A stretch of 64,000 nucleotides of DNA from Mycolicibacterium aubagnense (GTDB lineage: Bacteria > Actinomycetota > Actinomycetes > Mycobacteriales > Mycobacteriaceae): positions 1,674,001-1,738,000 of the forward strand of contig NZ_AP022577.1 in NCBI RefSeq assembly GCF_010730955.1, written 5' to 3'. Both the position numbers and the translations under genes were made by a program. Shown here piece by piece: positions 26,493 through 39,816 of the stretch. Each line of letters opens with the position of its first letter. The first letter of the stretch is position 1. The notes under the pieces are model-generated. The model ran no database searches, was not told where the DNA came from, and worked only from the letters and a program-made list of their open reading frames with translations.

Positions 26493-27904
26493 CAGCGTGC
26501 CGCCTCTCTCAGCTCGTCGAGCGCTTCGCGCAACAGACTCGGGAACACGTCGACGTCGCTCATGGCCTCACGGTCGGCGTTGATGCCGTAGTAGAGGCTC
26601 CCGTTGTACGACGTGATGCCGAGCGCCAGCACCTGGTTGTTCAACAGCGGCGGGACCGCGTAGGTGTCCAGCAGCTTGGTGCCCGCCACGTACATCTGCT
26701 TCTGGGCCCCCGGCACGTTGGTGATCAACAGGTTGAACTGGCGCGCCGGGAAGCTCGTCGCGACCCGGGTGCCCATGGCGTGCAGCGTCGGTGGCGCGAA
26801 ACCCGACAGCGTGACGATGGTCCGCGCGTCGACCGGGGTGGTCGTGGTCGCCTGGGTCTCGGTGTCGTGCGCGATCTGGGACAGCCGGACCAGCGCGTTG
26901 TTCTCGCCCACGGGCAGGTCCACCAGGAAGGGCGTCACCTCGCTGATCGCCTGGCCCGGACCGGCGGTCTCCAGGTGGTCGCTTTCGGGGTACACCGACA
27001 TGGGCGCCATGGCCCGGACGGTCATGCCCGTCGACACCGACTGGCCGCGCGACATCAGCCAGTTGCGCAGCGCACCGGTCACCACCGCGAGTACGACATC
27101 GTTGACGTCGCAGTCGAAGCGGGTCCGCAGCTGGCGGTACTCCTCGAGTTCGTGCTTGGCCACGGTGAAGCGCCGGTTGCGCGACACCGTGGCATTGAGC
27201 GGGCTGCTCGGGGCGGTTCCGCGCACCATCGTGCGAGCCATGTCGATGACGCGCCGGCCGGCCTCGACGAACTGCTCGGTGCTCGAGATCATGTCCGTGG
27301 CCGCCGATTGGACGGCGGCCAACTGTGCCGTCGGCCGGGTGATCCACTCCCCGATGGCACCCAGCAGCAGCGAGACGTCGCTGGGCTCGCGGCCGGGGAT
27401 CCAGATGTCCTCGCCGAATTCGGGCGGCTTCTGGGTCCGGTCGGCGATGACGTGCCCGACCTCGAGCGCCGTCATGCCGTTGACGAGGGCCTGGTGGGTC
27501 TTGGTGTAGATGGCGAGGCGGTTGTCGGAGAGCCCCTCCACCAGGCACATCTCCCACAGCGGCCGGGTCTTGTCCAGGGGCCGGGACCCCAGCCGGGCCA
27601 CCAGATCGTGGAGCTGGGCGTCACTGCCCGGAGACGGCAGCGCCGAACGCCGGATGTGGTAGGTGATGTCGAAGTCGCGATCGTCGACCCAGACCGGCCG
27701 GGCCAGGCCCAGCGTGACCTCGCGGACCTTCTGCCGGTAGCGCGGAATCTGCGGGAGTCTGGCCTCGACGGTCGCCAGCAACGTCTCGTAGCTCAGGCCG
27801 GCCCGCGGCCTCCGCAGGATGGACAGCGTCCCGACATACATGGGTGTCGATGAGTCTTCTAGCCCGTAGAACGACGCGTCTGACGCCGACAACCGGGTCA
27901 CCAT
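26492..27904 (-). CDS. wax ester synthase/DGAT-family acyltransferase (Rv3234c-Rv3233c-like, full length)
   Basis: A 470-residue WS/DGAT protein in one frame. The family active site HHxxxDG is replaced by HQALVNG (Gln138 and Asn142), as I recall for M. tuberculosis Tgs3, so acyl transfer to diacylglycerol or alcohol is uncertain. Other family blocks are intact: DRDFDITYHIRRSALPSPG, PLDKTRPLWEMCLVEGL, GTAPSSPLNATVSRNRR and LLITNVPGAQKQMYVAG. In M. tuberculosis this protein is annotated as two adjacent pieces, so this is probably the ancestral form. It is coupled to the PPK2 gene. Confidence 0.9.
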   Translation of the reverse strand: MVTRLSASDASFYGLEDSSTPMYVGTLSILRRPRAGLSYETLLATVEARLPQIPRYRQKVREVTLGLARPVWVDDRDFDITYHIRRSALPSPGSDAQLHDLVARLGSRPLDKTRPLWEMCLVEGLSDNRLAIYTKTHQALVNGMTALEVGHVIADRTQKPPEFGEDIWIPGREPSDVSLLLGAIGEWITRPTAQLAAVQSAATDMISSTEQFVEAGRRVIDMARTMVRGTAPSSPLNATVSRNRRFTVAKHELEEYRQLRTRFDCDVNDVVLAVVTGALRNWLMSRGQSVSTGMTVRAMAPMSVYPESDHLETAGPGQAISEVTPFLVDLPVGENNALVRLSQIAHDTETQATTTTPVDARTIVTLSGFAPPTLHAMGTRVATSFPARQFNLLITNVPGAQKQMYVAGTKLLDTYAVPPLLNNQVLALGITSYNGSLYYGINADREAMSDVDVFPSLLREALDELREAAR

Positions 27905-28087
27905 GCAGCCCGATCCTCCTTCACCCCTGCCGGAACGACCCCGTCACGGTATCCCCGGGACCCGGCCCCCGCAGCACCGGATCGGCGAATTGGCGTCGAG
28001 CGCCAGGTGAAACCGGTGCGATGATTTAGCGGTCTGCAACTCTCCAGCAGATGCGTCACCCACCTGACCGACCGCTGGAGAGATTTC

Positions 28088-28576
28088 ATGACCGCATCGA
28101 CCCGCATCGACATCGAGCTGACGGCACCGATTGTCGACTACGAGCCGCCGCCGGACGCGACGAGAACGACGGTTCGTGCGATCAACCGGCTGCACGTGGT
28201 GTCCGATCCGGTCACCGAATCCACTGTCGCATGCCAGCTCGAGGCCGCGCCGCCCACGGCCGCGCTGGTGTTCGCCGATACCGCGCTGCGCCGGGTTCTG
28301 GAGGTCAGCGACCGGCGCCGCCCGACGGCGCAGCTGCGTCCACTGGTGACGGCGACACTGTTCGACGCCATGTCGTCGTGGCCCCGCCGCCCCAGGACCG
28401 ACGGCACGGCCGTACTGCGGCGGGTACGGCTACGCACCGCCCGCGAACAGGACGGGCTGGTCACGGCGGTCGAGGTATTCGCCACCTTCAGCCGCGGGCC
28501 ACGACTGCACGCCGCAGCCGGCCGCATCGAAATCATCGGCGGGCGTTGGCAATTCGTGGCCCTGCAACTGGGCTAG
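28088..28576 (+). CDS. Rv3235 family protein
   Basis: A 162-residue protein of the actinobacterial Rv3235 family, found next to secA1. The N-terminus is polar (MTASTRIDIELTAPIVDYEPPP) and the C-terminal half contains a small alpha/beta domain ending GRIEIIGGRWQFVALQLG. There is no signal peptide. The ATG at 28088 follows GGAGAGATTTC. It converges with secA1, 7 bases away. Function unknown; a link to secretion rests only on position. Confidence 0.75.
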   Translation: MTASTRIDIELTAPIVDYEPPPDATRTTVRAINRLHVVSDPVTESTVACQLEAAPPTAALVFADTALRRVLEVSDRRRPTAQLRPLVTATLFDAMSSWPRRPRTDGTAVLRRVRLRTAREQDGLVTAVEVFATFSRGPRLHAAAGRIEIIGGRWQFVALQLG

Positions 28577-28583
28577 CGACTGG

Positions 28584-31373
<2,790 letters not shown>

Positions 31374-31460
31374 GCTTTTCCCCTGTGGGTCTGGAACGGA
31401 TATACGTCGGCGGGTTAGACGTGACCATCGTAGGTGACCGGCCGAATCGGCAGATAAGAG

Positions 31461-31490
31461 TGCGCCCCCGGCGGTTCGGCCGGGGGCGCA
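31461..31490. terminator. strong hairpin between hpf and secA1
   Basis: TGCGCCCCCGGC pairs perfectly with GCCGGGGGCGCA, a 12-base GC stem with a 6-base loop, 12 bases past the hpf stop. On the minus strand it is followed by CTCTTATCT, a weak T-rich stretch. Confidence 0.7.
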
Positions 31491-31501
31491 TCAGCGGGAT
31501 G

Positions 31502-32170
31502 TCAGGACAGACGGATCAGTCCGTAGTCGTAGGCGTGTCTGCGGTAGACCACCGTCGGCCGGTCGCTCTCCTTGTCGTGGAACAGGAAGAAGTCGTGTCC
31601 GACGAGCTCCATCTCGTAGAGCGCGTCGTCGACCGTCATCGGGATGGCCGGGTGCTCCTTGACGCGGACCACCTGACCGGGAACGTGGTCGTCGACCTCA
31701 AGGGTCGTCGGTGGACTTGAGGTTCCGGGCAGGTCCTCGGGCGGGACCATCGACGTCGCCTCGGCCAGCCCCACCGGGGTCTTGTCGCCATAGTGAATCT
31801 TGCGGCGGTCCTTGCTGCGCCGCAGCCGGTTCTCCAGTTTGCCGACGGCCGATTCGAGGGCCGCGTAGAAACTGTCCGCACAGCCTTCGCCACGCACGAC
31901 CGGCCCGCGGCCGCGTGCCGTGATCTCGACATGCTGGCAGTTCTTGCGCTGGCGCCGATTCTTCTCGTGATCGAGTTCGACGTCGAACAAGTAGATGGTG
32001 CGATCGAAACGCTCCAACCGGGAGAGCTTCTCGGAAACGTAGATGCGGAAGTGTTCGGGGACCTCGACGTTGCGGCCCTTGACGACGACGTCGGCGTGCG
32101 GCTCGGGCGCAGGCTCGGTGTCGTCGGCAAACATGGTCGAGCGGGCAGAATCCACGGATTGGGTTGTCAT
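31502..32170 (-). CDS. hpf: long-form ribosome hibernation promoting factor
   Basis: A 222-residue long HPF, which dimerises or silences 70S ribosomes in stationary phase or hypoxia. The N-terminal S30AE domain includes VVVKGRNVEVPEHFRIYVSEKL and HVEITARGRGPVVRGEG, and the C-terminal dimerisation domain ends KESDRPTVVYRRHAYDYGLIRLS. It corresponds to Rv3241c. I chose the ATG at 32170; a TTG three codons upstream is possible. The ATG overlaps the stop of a short leader frame at 32167-32289. Confidence 0.93.
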   Translation of the reverse strand: MTTQSVDSARSTMFADDTEPAPEPHADVVVKGRNVEVPEHFRIYVSEKLSRLERFDRTIYLFDVELDHEKNRRQRKNCQHVEITARGRGPVVRGEGCADSFYAALESAVGKLENRLRRSKDRRKIHYGDKTPVGLAEATSMVPPEDLPGTSSPPTTLEVDDHVPGQVVRVKEHPAIPMTVDDALYEMELVGHDFFLFHDKESDRPTVVYRRHAYDYGLIRLS

Positions 32171-32289
32171 GCTTTGCAACTCGCTTCTCTCTCGCAGTGC
32201 ACGTGTGTCTCTTCTTGCACACGGTCTGAACTACGCGCCGAGCGGGTCTGCAAGTCGCCGCAGCCCGGCGCAAGGTGTTGAGTACTCAC
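32167..32289 (-). CDS. candidate 40-codon leader ORF coupled to hpf
   Basis: An open frame of 40 codons begins at a GTG at 32289 (MSTQHLAPGCGDLQ) and its TGA overlaps the hpf ATG (ATGA), the arrangement of translational coupling. TAGGAGGTG lies at the start, but the Shine-Dalgarno-like bases abut the GTG, which is too close for normal initiation. No known peptide family is recognised. It may be chance in a long leader, so confidence is low. Confidence 0.3.
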   Translation of the reverse strand: MSTQHLAPGCGDLQTRSARSSDRVQEETHVHCEREASCKA

Positions 32290-32477
32290 CTCCTACCGCT
32301 GTCAGCGATTTGGTACCGAGTGAATGTGCCGGTACCGCCGTGAGGCTTCACGGATGGTTGCAGCCGACGGTAGTCCGAGTTCACCTAGTCGTGCCACCGA
32401 TTTCGCATACCGGTTTTGAGAACTTCATATCGAGTTGATGTAGGTGGTCTCCTGACCGTGTCCTGCCGGCTCGAAGC
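32290..32477. other. intergenic part of the hpf leader and promoter region
   Basis: Between the ComF-like stop and hpf there are 307 bases, of which this is the part without the leader frame. It contains two KpnI-type palindromes GGTACC about 20 bases apart (near 32312 and 32332) that could form arms of an inverted repeat. I see no gene or terminator in it; it probably holds the hpf promoter. Confidence 0.5.
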
Positions 32478-33107
32478 TCAGGCGTGTGCTATTGCGAGCA
32501 CCGCGGAAACCTGGGCTCCGGATGTTTGCAGGACCCGAACCGCCTCGGCCGCGGTCGCGCCCGTCGTCACCACATCGTCGAACACCACGACCTCCCCACG
32601 CACCGGCGTCCGCTGCCGGACCCGGCCGTTGATGTTGCGTTGTCGCTGCGCACTGGACAGGCCGACGGAGTCCCGCGTGAAGGCCCGCATGGCCAACGCC
32701 GGCCGGACCGTTACTCCCGGCAGGCCCGCGGCCGCAGCGCGGGCCATCTTGGCCACAGGGTCACCGCCACGGCGCCGGGCGGCCAGGCTCCGGGTCGGCG
32801 CGGGCACCACCGTCAACGGCGGCACGATCAGGCCCCAGGTGATCAAGGTGTGCAGTGCCGCGGCCACCGCGCCGGCCAGCGGCACCACAAGGTCCGTGCG
32901 CCCATGTTCTTTGAGCGCGACGACGGCCCGCCTTCTGGCCCCGGCGTAACGCCCGAGCGCGAAGACCGGCACTCCGGGATCCTCACGAGGCGTGATGACG
33001 TGCGGCTCGTCGGGACGGACGGTCAGTTCCGTCGCGCAGGCGGGACACCAGCGGGTCGACGGCGCGCCGCAGCCACCGCATTCGACGGGCAGGACCAGGT
33101 CGAGCAT
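32478..33107 (-). CDS. ComF-family phosphoribosyltransferase-like protein (Rv3242c-like)
   Basis: A 209-residue ComF/GntX family protein. A small N-terminal zinc knuckle (CGGCGAPSTRWCPAC) is followed by a type I phosphoribosyltransferase fold whose PRPP loop is VVVFDDVVTTGATAAEA. In transformable bacteria ComF acts in DNA uptake; its role in mycobacteria is not known. It follows lpqB on the same strand after 48 bases. Confidence 0.86.
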   Translation of the reverse strand: MLDLVLPVECGGCGAPSTRWCPACATELTVRPDEPHVITPREDPGVPVFALGRYAGARRRAVVALKEHGRTDLVVPLAGAVAAALHTLITWGLIVPPLTVVPAPTRSLAARRRGGDPVAKMARAAAAGLPGVTVRPALAMRAFTRDSVGLSSAQRQRNINGRVRQRTPVRGEVVVFDDVVTTGATAAEAVRVLQTSGAQVSAVLAIAHA

Positions 33108-33155
33108 GGCGTCAGCATGCCGCCGGGGTACGACAGTGCAGGTTCAGCAGCCGAG

Positions 33156-34916
33156 TCAGCCCGGCAGCACCGGCAGTGCGCCGACGACCATGAGCGGCCG
33201 GATATCGGTCCACATCAGGTTGTTGTCCGCCGCCGAACCCGACAGCTGCAAGACACCGCGCTGGTCGGCGAGGTACACGGTCGAGGTGTTGGCCGCCACC
33301 GTGGACACCGGGACCGCGAGATTTCGCGTGGGCCCGTCGGAATTCACACCGTCGAGGTTGACGTACGACACCGGATGCGCACCGTCGGTACGCGTCACCA
33401 CGATGTCGTCACCGGTACGCCACGACAGCGACAGCGCCGTGTTGCCCAGGCCGTAACCGAGCCGGCGCGGGTAGGTGAGGGCGAGCTGCCCCGCCGGCCC
33501 CTGCTCGACGCTGGCCAGTATCACCTGGCCGTTGATCACCATCGCGGCCCGGGTGGCATCCCGGGACAGCTGCAGGCCGCTCATCGGGCCGGGGAACTTG
33601 GTAGCCACGGCCGACGAATCGACCGGGATACGGGCGGGTTGACCCGACGCCGCTTCCTGGATGGCCCGGACGACGTTGGTGCCGTCGACCACGATCCAGA
33701 TCGCGTCGTCGAGCGACCAGCTCGGCCGCGACAGGGTGTGTGCGTCGAGCGTCTGCGCGGCGTCCCCGTTGACCGGGCCCACCCACAGCGACTGCGCTAC
33801 GTCGGGGGCACCCGGGCGCAACGTCACGACCGAGGCGACCTCCTGCCCACTTCGGGACAGGGCGGCCGACGTCTGCCCGGGCAGTTGCCCGAAGGCCCCG
33901 GCGACCCGCGGTGCGCCCTCGCCTTCCAAAGACACCAACGAGCCACCCACCAGGGCATGCAGGCCCGCCGCTGCCCCCGGATCGGCACCCGGATCGGTCG
34001 CCGCGACGTCAGAGGTGTTCCAGCCTTCGGCGAACCGGTCATCGAGGGCGGCGCCGTCGGCGTTGATCACGTACGGACCGTTGACCCCGGCCCGGAACAG
34101 CGTCCAGATGATCTGCGCCGCAAGCAGTTGCCGGGTGTGCGGGTCGGTGGTCGACAAGCTCTCCAGGTCGATGCGGGCGCCGCCGTACCCGCGTCCGACG
34201 CCGGTCTTGCCGCCGTCGGCGCGGGTCACCGGGCCGCGCAGCCGCAGCGGTGCGGCCATCAGATTCCGGACGCTGTTGGCCATCTCGGGCCGCGGCCCGG
34301 ACAGCAGCTTGGTGACGAGTTCGGTGGCCAGCTGATCGGGGTCGGACACCGCGACGTAGCGTGGGTCGGGCACGACGGTCTTGCCGGTCGGATCGACGAA
34401 ATAGAGCGTGTCGCGTTTGTAGGTGGACTGGAACTGTTGCCAGTCCAGGAAAACCCCGTTGGGCAGCTTGTCGATGCGCCACCCTCGCGGCGTCTTCACC
34501 AGATCGATGGGGCCGGGGTCGGGCAGCGCGCCCTCTCCGGTCTCGAAGACTCCGACATCCGACAGCGAGCCCAGGATGTCGGCGTGCATGGTCACCGAAA
34601 CCTTGTCGGTGCCACGGGTTTCCACGAACACGACGCGGTCGATCAGCAGGGCGCTACCGGCGTCGTCCCACGAGCGCGACGCCGATTCGGTGAGGAATTG
34701 ACGCGCGGCCAGGTGCCGGTTCGCGGGATCGGCGGTGGCCTTGAGGAATTCGCGCAGCAGCAGGTCCGGGTCCATGCCGGGCGACGGCGTCGGCAGATTC
34801 CGTGGTGCCGGCCGGTCGACGGTGCCCACGGCCTGCGGCGCGGACGAGCTGGGCACACCGGCGCAGCCCGTCAACACCAGCAGCAGCACCGCGCAAACCG
34901 CGAACGCGCCTTTCAT
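33156..34916 (-). CDS. lpqB: lipoprotein LpqB, MtrAB accessory protein
   Basis: A 586-residue lipoprotein with lipobox VLTGCAG (Cys18). An N-terminal domain is followed by a GerMN domain (about residues 170-300, [20 protein letters not shown]) and a C-terminal beta-propeller-like region. LpqB modulates the MtrB sensor outside the membrane and influences cell division and wall metabolism. Its ATG overlaps the mtrB stop by ATGA, so mtrA-mtrB-lpqB form one operon. Confidence 0.95.
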   Translation of the reverse strand: MKGAFAVCAVLLLVLTGCAGVPSSSAPQAVGTVDRPAPRNLPTPSPGMDPDLLLREFLKATADPANRHLAARQFLTESASRSWDDAGSALLIDRVVFVETRGTDKVSVTMHADILGSLSDVGVFETGEGALPDPGPIDLVKTPRGWRIDKLPNGVFLDWQQFQSTYKRDTLYFVDPTGKTVVPDPRYVAVSDPDQLATELVTKLLSGPRPEMANSVRNLMAAPLRLRGPVTRADGGKTGVGRGYGGARIDLESLSTTDPHTRQLLAAQIIWTLFRAGVNGPYVINADGAALDDRFAEGWNTSDVAATDPGADPGAAAGLHALVGGSLVSLEGEGAPRVAGAFGQLPGQTSAALSRSGQEVASVVTLRPGAPDVAQSLWVGPVNGDAAQTLDAHTLSRPSWSLDDAIWIVVDGTNVVRAIQEAASGQPARIPVDSSAVATKFPGPMSGLQLSRDATRAAMVINGQVILASVEQGPAGQLALTYPRRLGYGLGNTALSLSWRTGDDIVVTRTDGAHPVSYVNLDGVNSDGPTRNLAVPVSTVAANTSTVYLADQRGVLQLSGSAADNNLMWTDIRPLMVVGALPVLPG

Positions 34917-36565
34917 GACGGCTCCCCCGCCGGCAGCTCCCCAGACGAGAGGGCCGTAACCGATTTGGGCCCAGTGGGTTTGAGCGGCAGCGGGCTGGTC
35001 GTCACCTTGTGGCCACGCACCAGCGGCAGCGTAAGCCGGAAGCAGGCGCCGTGACCGGGCTCACCCCAGGCCTCCAGCCGGCCCTGGTGCAGGCGGGCGT
35101 CCTCGATGCTGATGGCCAGGCCCAGGCCCGTGCCGCCGGAGCGACGAACCCGCGAAGGGTCGGACCGCCAGAACCGGCTGAACACCATCTTCTCCTCGCC
35201 CGGTCGCAGACCCACGCCGAAATCGCGGACCGTCACCGCCACGGTATCCACGTCGGCGGCCATCTTGATCTGCACGGGCTTCTTCTCGGCATGGTCGATC
35301 GCGTTGGCGATGAGGTTGCGCAGAATCCGCTCGACCCGGCGCGGATCCACCTCGGCGATGACGGCCTCGCCCGGAAGATGTACGGCGAGTTTGATATTCG
35401 CGTCGTCGGCCAGGTGCCCGACGTTCTCGAGCGCGCTCCGCACGGTGTCACGGAGGTCGACCGACTCCACCGACAGCTCGGCCACACCGGCGTCGTGCCG
35501 GGAGATCTCCAGCAGATCGGCCAGCAGCGTCTCGAAGCGGTCGAGTTCGTTGACCATCAACTCGGTCGAGCGGCGCAGCGCCGGGTCGAGTTCCTCGCTG
35601 TGGTCGTAGATCAGGTCCGCGGCCATGCGCACCGTGGTGAGCGGCGTCCGCAGTTCGTGGCTGACGTCAGAGGTGAAGCGGCGCTGCAGGTTTCCGAACT
35701 CTTCGAGCTGGGTGATCTGTTTGTGCAGGCTTTCGGCCATGTCGTTGAACGACACCGCCAGGCGCGCCATGTCGTCCTCGCCGCGTACGGGCATGCGCTC
35801 GGTGAGGTGACCCTCGGCGAACCGCTCGGCGATGCGCGACGCCGACCGCACCGGCAGCACGATCTGCCGGGCCACCAACAGCGCGATGGCCGCGAGCAGA
35901 CCCAGCAGCACGATGCCACCGGTCGCCATGGTGCCGCGGACCAGCGCGATGGTGCTCTCTTCGTTGCTCAGCGGAAAGATCAGGTACAGCTCGAGATTGG
36001 TGACCTGCGACGACGTCGGGCTGCCGACGATCAGCGCGGGACCGGAGAAGCCGTCGGTGTGGACGGTCGCGTACTGGTAGCTGACCTGGCCGGCTTTGAC
36101 GAAGTCGCGCAGCGAGTTCGGGATCTCCCCGACCGGTCCGGCCGACGTGGCCGCGCGCGGGCCGTCACCGGGGACCACGAGCACGGCGTCGAACGCACCT
36201 GCCAGGCGTGAGCCCGAATCGACCTTGCGGTCGATGAGGGTGTTGCGCGCCAACTGCAGACTGCTGTTCAGCGAGCGCGTCTCCTCGCCGCCGACGATGC
36301 CGCTGACGGTGGTGCGGGCGTGGTCGATCTCCTCGGTACCGGCGCGGACCTTGGCTTCCAGGATGCGGTCGGTGATCTGACTGGTCAGCACGAAACCCAG
36401 CACCAGGATGACGGCGAGCGACAACCCCAGCGTCAGGGACACCACACGCAGTTGCAGCGAGCGGCGCCACGCGTAACCGACCACCCGGCCGACGGCGCCC
36501 AGCCCGCGCACGAAAGCGCCCGAGCCGAAACCGCCACGGATGCGGCGCCGGGATCCCCAGATCAC
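34913..36565 (-). CDS. mtrB: MtrB sensor histidine kinase
   Basis: A 550-residue membrane sensor kinase. One membrane helix is near residues 45-68 ([20 protein letters not shown]), an extracytoplasmic domain follows, then a second helix near 212-234, a HAMP domain, the phosphoacceptor block [20 protein letters not shown], and the ATPase boxes [23 protein letters not shown] and [14 protein letters not shown]. It phosphorylates MtrA and couples DNA replication, division and wall synthesis. The GTG start at 36565 lies 43 bases after mtrA; M. tuberculosis MtrB is slightly longer (567). Confidence 0.95.
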   Translation of the reverse strand: MIWGSRRRIRGGFGSGAFVRGLGAVGRVVGYAWRRSLQLRVVSLTLGLSLAVILVLGFVLTSQITDRILEAKVRAGTEEIDHARTTVSGIVGGEETRSLNSSLQLARNTLIDRKVDSGSRLAGAFDAVLVVPGDGPRAATSAGPVGEIPNSLRDFVKAGQVSYQYATVHTDGFSGPALIVGSPTSSQVTNLELYLIFPLSNEESTIALVRGTMATGGIVLLGLLAAIALLVARQIVLPVRSASRIAERFAEGHLTERMPVRGEDDMARLAVSFNDMAESLHKQITQLEEFGNLQRRFTSDVSHELRTPLTTVRMAADLIYDHSEELDPALRRSTELMVNELDRFETLLADLLEISRHDAGVAELSVESVDLRDTVRSALENVGHLADDANIKLAVHLPGEAVIAEVDPRRVERILRNLIANAIDHAEKKPVQIKMAADVDTVAVTVRDFGVGLRPGEEKMVFSRFWRSDPSRVRRSGGTGLGLAISIEDARLHQGRLEAWGEPGHGACFRLTLPLVRGHKVTTSPLPLKPTGPKSVTALSSGELPAGEPS

Positions 36566-36608
36566 CGGCGCCCTGCGGTCACGGGCTCGGGCTCGACGAG
36601 CCGTCCGA

Positions 36609-37295
36609 TCACGGCGGTCCGGCCTTGTATCCCACTCCTCGAACGGTCAGCACCACCTGCGGGTTCTCCGGGTCCTTCTCGACCTTGGCCCGCAGCCGCT
36701 GCACGTGGACGTTCACCAGGCGGGTGTCTGCCGGGTGCCGGTAACCCCACACCTGTTCGAGCAGCACATCACGAGTGAAGACCTGTCGCGGCTTCCGGGC
36801 GAGCGCGACGAGCAGGTCGAACTCCAGCGGCGTCAGCGAGATCTGCTCACCTTGACGGGTCACCTTGTGGGCCGGCACATCGATGTCAATGTCGGCGATG
36901 GACAGCATCTCTGCCGGCTCATCGTCGTTGCGGCGCAACCGTGCCCGCACCCGCGCCACCAGTTCCTTCGGCTTGAACGGCTTCATGACGTAGTCGTCGG
37001 CGCCGGACTCCAGGCCCAGGACCACGTCGACCGTGTCGGTCTTGGCGGTCAGCATGACGATCGGCACGCCCGAGTCGGCGCGCAGCACACGGCACACGTC
37101 GATGCCGTTCATTCCAGGCAGCATGAGGTCCAACAGCACCAGGTCGGGGCGCAGCTCACGGACCGCAGTCAGCGCCTGGCTGCCGTCACCGATGACGGCG
37201 GTGTCGAAGCCTTCGCCCCGCAGCACGATGGTGAGCATCTCGGCCAGAGATGGGTCGTCGTCGACGACCAGAATGCGTTGCCTCATGGCGTCCAT
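36609..37295 (-). CDS. mtrA: MtrA response regulator
   Basis: A 228-residue OmpR-type response regulator, nearly identical to M. tuberculosis MtrA. The receiver has the acidic pair VVDDDPS, phospho-aspartate in [13 protein letters not shown] and lysine in [13 protein letters not shown]; the winged-helix domain includes [20 protein letters not shown] and [19 protein letters not shown]. It is essential. I chose the ATG at 37295 ([11 protein letters not shown]). Tandem GTCACA repeats at 4288-4305 are a possible target in this window. Confidence 0.97.
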   Translation of the reverse strand: MDAMRQRILVVDDDPSLAEMLTIVLRGEGFDTAVIGDGSQALTAVRELRPDLVLLDLMLPGMNGIDVCRVLRADSGVPIVMLTAKTDTVDVVLGLESGADDYVMKPFKPKELVARVRARLRRNDDEPAEMLSIADIDIDVPAHKVTRQGEQISLTPLEFDLLVALARKPRQVFTRDVLLEQVWGYRHPADTRLVNVHVQRLRAKVEKDPENPQVVLTVRGVGYKAGPP

Positions 37296-37382
37296 GGTGT
37301 CACCAGATTGCGATAAAGCCGTGATCTCCGATGGGTGTTTTGCCACTTGCCTGACAACTGGCTGGTAAACGCCGCGACCGGA

Positions 37383-38012
37383 TCAGCCCAGCAGCGTCGT
37401 GGCCAACTCCCCCGGATCCACGTCCGGAGCAACCAAAGCCCAACGGCCGACCCAGTTTTCGGCCGCCAGCGCGGTGTACACCGCAGCTGTGCGGTCCTGC
37501 AGACCCCCGTCACGCTCGTAGGCGTCACGAGTCCGGGCGGCATCGTGAGCTTCCCGGCGCGCCGCCCTTGCCGCGGCGAGGTCGGTCGGCACATTCAGGT
37601 ACAGCTGCCAGTCCGGCACCGGCAACGCCAACCGCTCGAACTCCAGCTGCCGCACCCAGGCCACCACGTCTCCATCCGCGTCCTGATGCAGCCGCGCCGC
37701 GCTGTACGCGGCGTTGGAAGCGACGTATCGATCGAGGATCACAACATCATGCGCGTCGTTCATCGCGGCGATCTCAGCCTTGGCGCCCGCCCGGTCGAGG
37801 GCGAACAGCATCGCCATGGCATACACCGACTCGGCGAGGTCGCCGTGCCGGCCGTGCAGCGCCTCGGCGGCGATGTCCGCCTCGACCGAACGGCCGTACC
37901 GCGGGAACGCCACAGAGGTCACCGACTTGCCGCGGGCCTCGAACTGCGCGCGCAACCCCTGGGTCAGAGTGTTCTTCCCCGCACCGTCAACGCCTTCGAT
38001 TGCGATCAGCAC
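37383..38012 (-). CDS. tmk: thymidylate kinase
   Basis: A 209-residue dTMP kinase. The P-loop is IEGVDGAGKNTLTQGL (Rv3247c has GAGKRTL), and the DRY region is VVILDRYVASNAAYSAARL with the mycobacterial asparagines of the substrate site. I chose the GTG at 38012, giving the start MLIAIEG of the M. tuberculosis enzyme; the frame is open for 17 more codons upstream. It precedes mtrA as in other mycobacteria. Confidence 0.93.
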   Translation of the reverse strand: MLIAIEGVDGAGKNTLTQGLRAQFEARGKSVTSVAFPRYGRSVEADIAAEALHGRHGDLAESVYAMAMLFALDRAGAKAEIAAMNDAHDVVILDRYVASNAAYSAARLHQDADGDVVAWVRQLEFERLALPVPDWQLYLNVPTDLAAARAARREAHDAARTRDAYERDGGLQDRTAAVYTALAAENWVGRWALVAPDVDPGELATTLLG

Positions 38013-38116
38013 GTGGTGAGCGTAGTTGCCGCCGAGAACGGCACTTCTCATCGGCGAGCGCACGCGCCGAAACCCCCTGAAAGTCCGGCCCGTTCAGGGG
38101 GGGATTCACGCGTCAC

Positions 38117-39816
38117 TCAGAGTGGCGGCGGGATGTCGGTGTCTGTGGGGGTGTGTTGCGCGGTGGATTCTTGTAGCTCTTCGGCCTCGCGAGCGGCTTT
38201 CAGTTCCGCTCGTCTGCGGGCGGCGGCTTCTTGGGCGGCTGCTGCGGCGTGGAGGTCGGCTTCGTTGAGGGCGCGTTCGTAGGCGATCTGCTGGGCGAGG
38301 TCGTGGGCGCGGGTGCGGCGGCGGGTGGGCATCATGATGCCCCGGCCGGGGGCCGGTGGGGTATCGAGATCAGCGACCTCTGGTGGTGGGTTCGGCAAGG
38401 GTGTGTCGGTGATCTTGTCGGGGAACAGGATTCGACTTTCCGGCACGCTGGTGTAGGTGTGGCCGGTGGGTGCGGTCCACACGATGGTGCCGTCAGGTTG
38501 TTGACGGTCCCGCCAGCCGTCGGGGCCGCCGTAGAAGGTTTTGAGTAGGTGGTGTTTGCGGCATTTCGGGCTGAGGTTGCCCGGATGGGTCGGCCCGGCC
38601 GGCCACGGGATCGTGTGGTCGAGGTCGCAGGCGGTGGCGGGCTGATCGCAGCCGGGGAACATGCACGTCATCGCCCGCATCCGAACGAATTCGTCGATCG
38701 CGGTCGAGGGCCGGTACCGGGGCACTCCGTCGAGATCGGTGGCGGAGGCGACGGTACGGACTGTGGCGCCGCGCGCGGCCAGATCGGCCAGCAGCGCCGG
38801 TGGCACGACGGCACCGCCGATCATGTAGCCGATCGGGGACCGCACCGGCGCCGAGGCTTTGGCGAGCGCGAGGACCGGAGCCGGCGTGGGCGCCGCGTCA
38901 GGCACAGCGTCATTCACCGGCGCCGGCTCAGGTGCGGGCGAGGGCGGCAGTGGTGTCAGGGGCGCGGCCGGATCCCCGCTGAGCAGCGGGTCAGCCACCG
39001 GCGCGGGCAGCGCATCGGTCAGAACATGGATCACCACCGCCGTCGCGCGGGCATCCGGCCCGGCCGCCGCGCAATCGGGACTGCCACACTGGCAGGCCAA
39101 CCGGTCCCCGCGGGCGGCGAGCACCCCCAACGCATCCGCGCGGCGCTGCCCGAAGGTGCGCGGATCGCTCTCACACACCTGCCGGGCCATCTCCGTCAAC
39201 ACCCGATTCAACAACTCGGCATCCGTGGCCAGCAGCGCACCCAGATCGACGCCACCCCGGTCTCATCATCAGGTTTGCCGACCCCGACCCCGGCGGCGGG
39301 CCGCCGACCGCACCTTCAGCACCGCAGCCGGATCGAACTTATGCACCCAACCGTCGATCTTCTTCTCAATCTTCTTGCGGGACAAACCCACCCACTCACA
39401 CAGCGCCCCGCCAACGCCGCATCCAGCACGGCCAGTGTGTTGGCGTCCTCCACCAGGCGGGTGCGCCAGCAGATCGTGCCGACCGTTCGTGCCGAGACGC
39501 CACCGTCGGCAAACACCGCCGCCACCCGACGCAGGCGGTCGCGCAACGCGACGGCGGTCGCCATCTGCCCGGACGCTTCCCGAGACCCGATGCCCAAGGC
39601 GGCCCCGACTTCAGCGGCCGCGGCATCCCAGCCATCACAGGCCCACCACTGCCGATCACCCTGATCATCAACCCGCAACGCGACCAGGTCAGCGATCGCC
39701 GCGAAGCGGATGCTCGCGGCCCGCGCTTCCACCCGGGCACTGTGGCTGATGGCATCGACCACGGAAGCATCGTGAACCAGCGCACCGCCGGCCCCGATCC
39801 CTACATGTTCGAACAT
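38117..39816 (-). pseudogene. 13E12/DUF222 HNH endonuclease family gene broken by frameshifts
   Basis: A 13E12-repeat (DUF222 plus HNH) gene spread over several frames. The N-terminal frame starts at the ATG at 39816 (MFEHVGIG) and runs to VLDAALAGR near 39400. It continues in another frame (EWVGLSRKKIEKKIDGWVHK) to about 39290, in a third (VGVGKPDDETGVASIW) to about 39243, and finally in the frame of GALLATDAELLNRVLTEMAR to the stop at 38117. The last part holds the HNH site CDLDHTIPWPAGPTHPGNLS and KCRKHHLLKT. Two breaks look like one missing G in a G run and the third is also in a G-rich run, so either gene decay or sequencing error is possible. An SOS box overlaps the start. Confidence 0.82.

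Noticed and set aside
32484..35054. An 856-residue open frame antisense to the comF-like and lpqB genes
   Set aside because: Arg/Gly/Gln-rich shadow with no domain, lying over two well-supported genes.
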